This document shows, piece by piece, positions 61,403-64,000 of a DNA stretch of 64,000 nucleotides. Numbering within the stretch: the first letter of the stretch is position 1; every line of letters begins with the position of its first letter. The translations under genes were made by a program, and so were the position numbers. A model generated the notes under the pieces. That model searched no databases. It saw only the letters and a list, made by a program, of their open reading frames with translations, and had not been told where the DNA came from. The stretch comes from Chloroflexota bacterium (GTDB lineage: Bacteria > Chloroflexota > Anaerolineae > Aggregatilineales > J027): assembly GCA_024434115.1 (NCBI GenBank), contig QMIT01000007.1, positions 186,001 through 250,000 of the forward strand, written 5' to 3'.

Positions 61403-62053
61403 TTATTCTTCTTCGAAATCTTCCTTCTTACGGGTAATGCGTTCGGGTTCAGCAGGGCCGCTATCGGTAGTGGTAACCTCTTCGGCTTCGGTATCAACAC
61501 CCTCGTAGACCGAGCGCACCACAACCATGTGGGGGTCACTGGCGTAGGTCACTTTTTCAAGGGCGGGCAAATCCGAGACATGAATCATATCACCGATAGC
61601 CTTGAGCACCGACACGTCCACTATCACTTTGCTTGGAATATCAGACGGAAGCGACTCAACCTCAATCGTTGGGGCTTCTTGAACAACTTGCCCGCGCAGA
61701 CGTCCCTGCGTGCTTTCGACATTAATCAATTCAATTGGAATGCTGCTGATGATGGTCTCGTTTAGATTTACCGCATAAAAATCCACATGCAATACATCGC
61801 GGCGCACGGGATGACGATCTACCACGCGGATAAGGGTGGTATAGGTCTGGTCTTGAACCTTGACATCAACCAAGTTGGTTCCCCCCGCACGAATAAGGAC
61901 CGCACGGAGTTGGGGCCAATCCATCATAATATGGACTGGGTTTTGGCTTGGGCCATAAATCACACCGGGGATTTGACCGACGGCTCGCAGTTGTTTGACC
62001 TGCTTGCCAATCACTTCACGGGGTTCTGCTTGTAGGACGACTGCTTCACTCAT
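61403..62053 (-). CDS. rplY: 50S ribosomal protein L25/TL5/CTC
   Basis: 5S-rRNA-binding ribosomal protein of the long (CTC/TL5) type, 216 residues from the ATG at 62053 (MSEAVVLQAEPREVIGKQ), preceded by GAGGAG. The N-terminal L25 domain (1-95) shows VKQLRAVGQIPGVIYGPSQN and the RRDVLHVDFYAVNLNE region; the C-terminal TL5 beta domain follows (LPSDIPSKVIVDVSVLKAIG). The acidic tail DFEEE is typical. Monocistronic, with its own upstream region of about 280 bases. Confidence 0.94.
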   Translation of the reverse strand: MSEAVVLQAEPREVIGKQVKQLRAVGQIPGVIYGPSQNPVHIMMDWPQLRAVLIRAGGTNLVDVKVQDQTYTTLIRVVDRHPVRRDVLHVDFYAVNLNETIISSIPIELINVESTQGRLRGQVVQEAPTIEVESLPSDIPSKVIVDVSVLKAIGDMIHVSDLPALEKVTYASDPHMVVVRSVYEGVDTEAEEVTTTDSGPAEPERITRKKEDFEEE

Positions 62054-62298
62054 TTTCGTTGAACTCCTCAACCAAAAGCTCTTATCACTGACTATCCTCT
62101 TTTGGTGAGGCTGATGGATCAGTTCAGAGCCGTACTGTTGTATTCAATTAAGATGCTTCTTAGCACAGGCATAATGATTTTGAAATGGTTTGCCTGACTG
62201 CTTTTGCGGCGTGCCGATTGTAACGGAGGGGGGATAGCAAGTCAATATGTAGTCATGGGATACACCATTGGGTTAATCGTATTCAATCGCCCAAAAAA

Positions 62299-62307
62299 TG
62301 CTATAAT
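62299..62307 (+). promoter_or_regulatory. Extended -10 promoter TGCTATAAT
   Basis: A perfect extended -10 element (TGnTATAAT) 31 bases before the zinc-ribbon gene, with AAAGGAG as ribosome-binding site in between. No -35 box is needed for such promoters and none is evident. The rest of 62054-62298 shows no gene. Confidence 0.65.
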
Positions 62308-62337
62308 GCGGGGCGCTGTAAAGGAGAAACTTAGCCG

Positions 62338-62586
62338 ATGTCCGTTCCCTATTGTCATGTATGCCAGTCCCGCCCGGAAGAGCAGCGGGCCTTTACTGAT
62401 TCTGGCCTTGAAAAAGGTGATTATTGCCCCGTTTGCTATAGTCCCACCTGCTCCCATCACTTGGCGACTGTCCGTTTCCGCTGGCGCACGGATCGTCGGC
62501 TCGATAGTGCCCTTGTCTGTATCGAATGCAAACGGGCCTATCGTCATCGAAATTGGGATGTTGCCAACCGCGATTGGATTAGTTGA
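62338..62586 (+). CDS. Small zinc-ribbon protein of unknown function
   Basis: Not recognised as a named family. The 82-residue protein has four metal-ligand pairs: CHVC (6-9), CPVC (30-33), CSHH (38-41) and CIEC (61-64), which could hold two zinc ions. The remainder is basic (FRWRTDRRLD, CKRAYRHRNW). A strong extended -10 and AAAGGAG support it as a real gene, and it lies 14 bases before the O-methyltransferase start, so the two are probably co-transcribed. Confidence 0.72.
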   Translation: MSVPYCHVCQSRPEEQRAFTDSGLEKGDYCPVCYSPTCSHHLATVRFRWRTDRRLDSALVCIECKRAYRHRNWDVANRDWIS

Positions 62587-62600
62587 GGAGCCAAAACATC

Positions 62601-63272
62601 ATGCCCCATCGTCCCCATTTGGTCTTTGAACCTGAAATCCAAGATGCCCTATCACAATATATTGTAGAGTTGTATGTAGATGAAATGGATGCCCAGCGCC
62701 AAATTAGCGAAAAAACGGCTGCTCAAGGGCTGCCTCAGATTGATTTACGTGCCGAAGAAGGTTGGATGTTGATGTTCCTCATCCGCCTAATTCAAGCCAA
62801 ACAGGTGGTTGAAATTGGCACATTGGCAGGCTACAGCGCTACATGGATTGCACGCGGTCTGCCCGATGATGGCAACTTGATTACGCTCGAATTAGACCCC
62901 AAACATGCCAACATCGCCCGCGAAAATCTCGATGCCAATGGAGTTAGTCATAAAGTGGATATTCTGGTTGGGGACGCCGTCCAAAATCTAAAGACCCTTA
63001 ATGGCCCTTTTGACCTCGTTTTTATTGACGCCGATAAAGAGGGCTATGAAGTCTATTTGGAGTGGGCGATTACCCATGTGCGTAAGGGTGGCCTTATTAT
63101 GGCGCACAATGCCTTTCAACATGGCAATATCGTCGCCAAAATACCCGATCCCCACCGTGCCAATGGTGCGAAACATATTGACGCGTTTAATCGCCGAGTC
63201 GCGGCAGATAAACGTTTACTTTCAACCATCATCCCGGTTGGGGATGGTCTTGTTGCAGCAATGGTTTTGTAG
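62601..63272 (+). CDS. Class I SAM-dependent O-methyltransferase (catechol/CCoA type)
   Basis: Methyltransferase of 223 residues from the ATG at 62601, ten bases after GGAG. The SAM site is VVEIGTLAGYSATWIARGL, followed by ITLELDPKHANIARENL and the metal-binding segment FDLVFIDADKEGYEVYLEWA. In most relatives the next motif carries an Asp-Asn metal pair; here it reads LIMAHNAF with His in place of Asp, which might change metal use. The substrate is unknown. The following lipoprotein starts 11 bases downstream. Confidence 0.86.
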   Translation: MPHRPHLVFEPEIQDALSQYIVELYVDEMDAQRQISEKTAAQGLPQIDLRAEEGWMLMFLIRLIQAKQVVEIGTLAGYSATWIARGLPDDGNLITLELDPKHANIARENLDANGVSHKVDILVGDAVQNLKTLNGPFDLVFIDADKEGYEVYLEWAITHVRKGGLIMAHNAFQHGNIVAKIPDPHRANGAKHIDAFNRRVAADKRLLSTIIPVGDGLVAAMVL

Positions 63273-63283
63273 GGAGAACTTAC

Positions 63284-64000
63284 ATGGAAATAGCGGGTCG
63301 TCGTCCCAAAAGGGTACGATTTTGGAGCATAGCCTTAGTGCTAAGTCTCATTGGTTTGTTGATTGGGGCGTGTGATGAGGTGGATAAGTTGACAGGGGAT
63401 GACGATGTGGTGGTGCCCACCCTTGCAACCCTGACCGATTTACAAACGGCTGTCTATTTGACAAAGGTCGCCCCGCCACCGGGATTTGCCACTGTTGCCT
63501 TCCCCGGCATTGACGATAATTTACGCACGGCGGTTTATTCGCACGTCGTTATCATCGTGTCATTTGATGGAGCATACAGCGAACCCACCCCCGACGATCC
63601 CCCCAATATCCAAAGCACCATGCGCATCGAAATTTGGAACGACGACTTTAATGTGGCCCGGCAGGTGCGCATTGAATTTCTGGGCAATGTCTTTTCGGGG
63701 GATGCCAGCAATTTAGACGTGGTGCGCCTTAGCAATAATTTCTACATGCTTAATCCCAACGGCGTATGTATCACCGATCCCGCCAAAATCCGCGATATTG
63801 CTACCTTGCAGGCAGGTCAATTGTTGGGCGGGGTCAATTTAGCCCAGCCAACAGGTCGCCCCGATGAATTGATTAACGGCTACAAATCGTGGCAATATGG
63901 CTTTACACCCTCCCAGATGAATTACCCATCGGTTCAAACGACCAACGCGATTGATATTTTGACAGGTGAATTGTGGGTTTCGCCTGAGTACAACGTGGTT
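63284..64000 (+). CDS. Putative lipoprotein, truncated by the window end
   Basis: Open frame of 239 codons from ATG 63284 (MEIAGRRPKRVRFWSIALVL), running past the end of the window. AGGGAG precedes the start. The N-terminus is a lipoprotein signal with lipobox LIGAC near residue 34, followed by a Asp-rich linker (CDEVDKLTGDDD). The mature part seems beta-rich and soluble, with NGVCITDPAKI and INGYKSWQYG. No family is recognised. It may be co-transcribed with the O-methyltransferase. Confidence 0.75.
   Translation, partial: MEIAGRRPKRVRFWSIALVLSLIGLLIGACDEVDKLTGDDDVVVPTLATLTDLQTAVYLTKVAPPPGFATVAFPGIDDNLRTAVYSHVVIIVSFDGAYSEPTPDDPPNIQSTMRIEIWNDDFNVARQVRIEFLGNVFSGDASNLDVVRLSNNFYMLNPNGVCITDPAKIRDIATLQAGQLLGGVNLAQPTGRPDELINGYKSWQYGFTPSQMNYPSVQTTNAIDILTGELWVSPEYNVV

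Noticed and set aside
1..64000. CRISPR arrays, insertion sequences, tRNA or rRNA genes
   Set aside because: No regular spacer-repeat arrays, transposase motifs, terminal repeats or tRNA/rRNA signatures were seen on either strand.

Overview
The window looks like a chromosomal segment of a heterotrophic Chloroflexota bacterium, most likely of the class Anaerolineae. This is inferred from moderate GC content, several CUT-type sugar importers each with its own regulator, a T-box leader, an orphan sortase, GAF-type regulators and the general character of the proteins. There is no rRNA, tRNA, CRISPR array, insertion sequence or phage gene. Most of the DNA codes for uptake and hydrolysis of plant or microbial carbohydrates.

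Layout. (1) 0.15-6.8 kb: a CUT2 (RbsA/RhaT type) sugar importer on the minus strand, divergent from an unusual regulator that joins a complete DeoR protein to a periplasmic-binding-protein-like domain. Between them lies an array of CGAGAAT repeats, partly in 10-bp phase. (2) 6.9-12.7 kb: a complete NiFe-hydrogenase maturation set, hypA-B-F-C-D-E, with no hydrogenase in view. (3) 12.8-20.2 kb: a ROK sugar kinase, a cupin and GNAT pair, a LacI regulator behind a sigma70-like promoter with a perfect palindromic operator, and a GH4 / N-acetylglucosamine-kinase-like / GH20 run that suggests amino-sugar use. (4) 20.2-29.8 kb: a minus-strand galactoside-type operon (binding protein, two permeases, GH42, GH31) behind a LacI regulator.

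(5) 29.9-34.7 kb: a membrane histidine kinase converging on a partner-switching operon (STAS antagonist, GAF-PP2C phosphatase, RsbW-like kinase, single receiver). (6) 34.8-42.9 kb: a tRNA-Phe-type T-box leader, a small membrane protein and pheS on the plus strand; then an orphan FAD subunit, a FadN-like beta-oxidation protein, and pheT on the minus strand, so pheS and pheT are split. (7) 43.0-47.1 kb: sortase, zinc-ribbon/FHA protein and a secreted TolB-like propeller protein. (8) 47.3-58.3 kb: a cellulose or cellobiose operon (binding protein, two permeases, secreted GH8 with a CBM9-like domain, GH1, GH94) and a LacI regulator. Two palindromes here contain TGGGAGCGCTCCCA, the known actinobacterial CelR operator.

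(9) 58.4-64 kb: an OmpR-type response regulator, a membrane GAF protein with a C-terminal helix-turn-helix-like region, ribosomal protein L25, a zinc-ribbon protein, an O-methyltransferase and a lipoprotein cut by the window end. The least ordinary items are the DeoR-PBP fusion and its phased operators, the two MalG-type permeases whose roughly 200-residue extracytoplasmic insert is built from diverged repeats, the membrane GAF-HTH protein, the T-box with split pheS/pheT, and the cross-phylum CelR operator. All functions are read from sequence motifs recognised by eye; no database search was possible.
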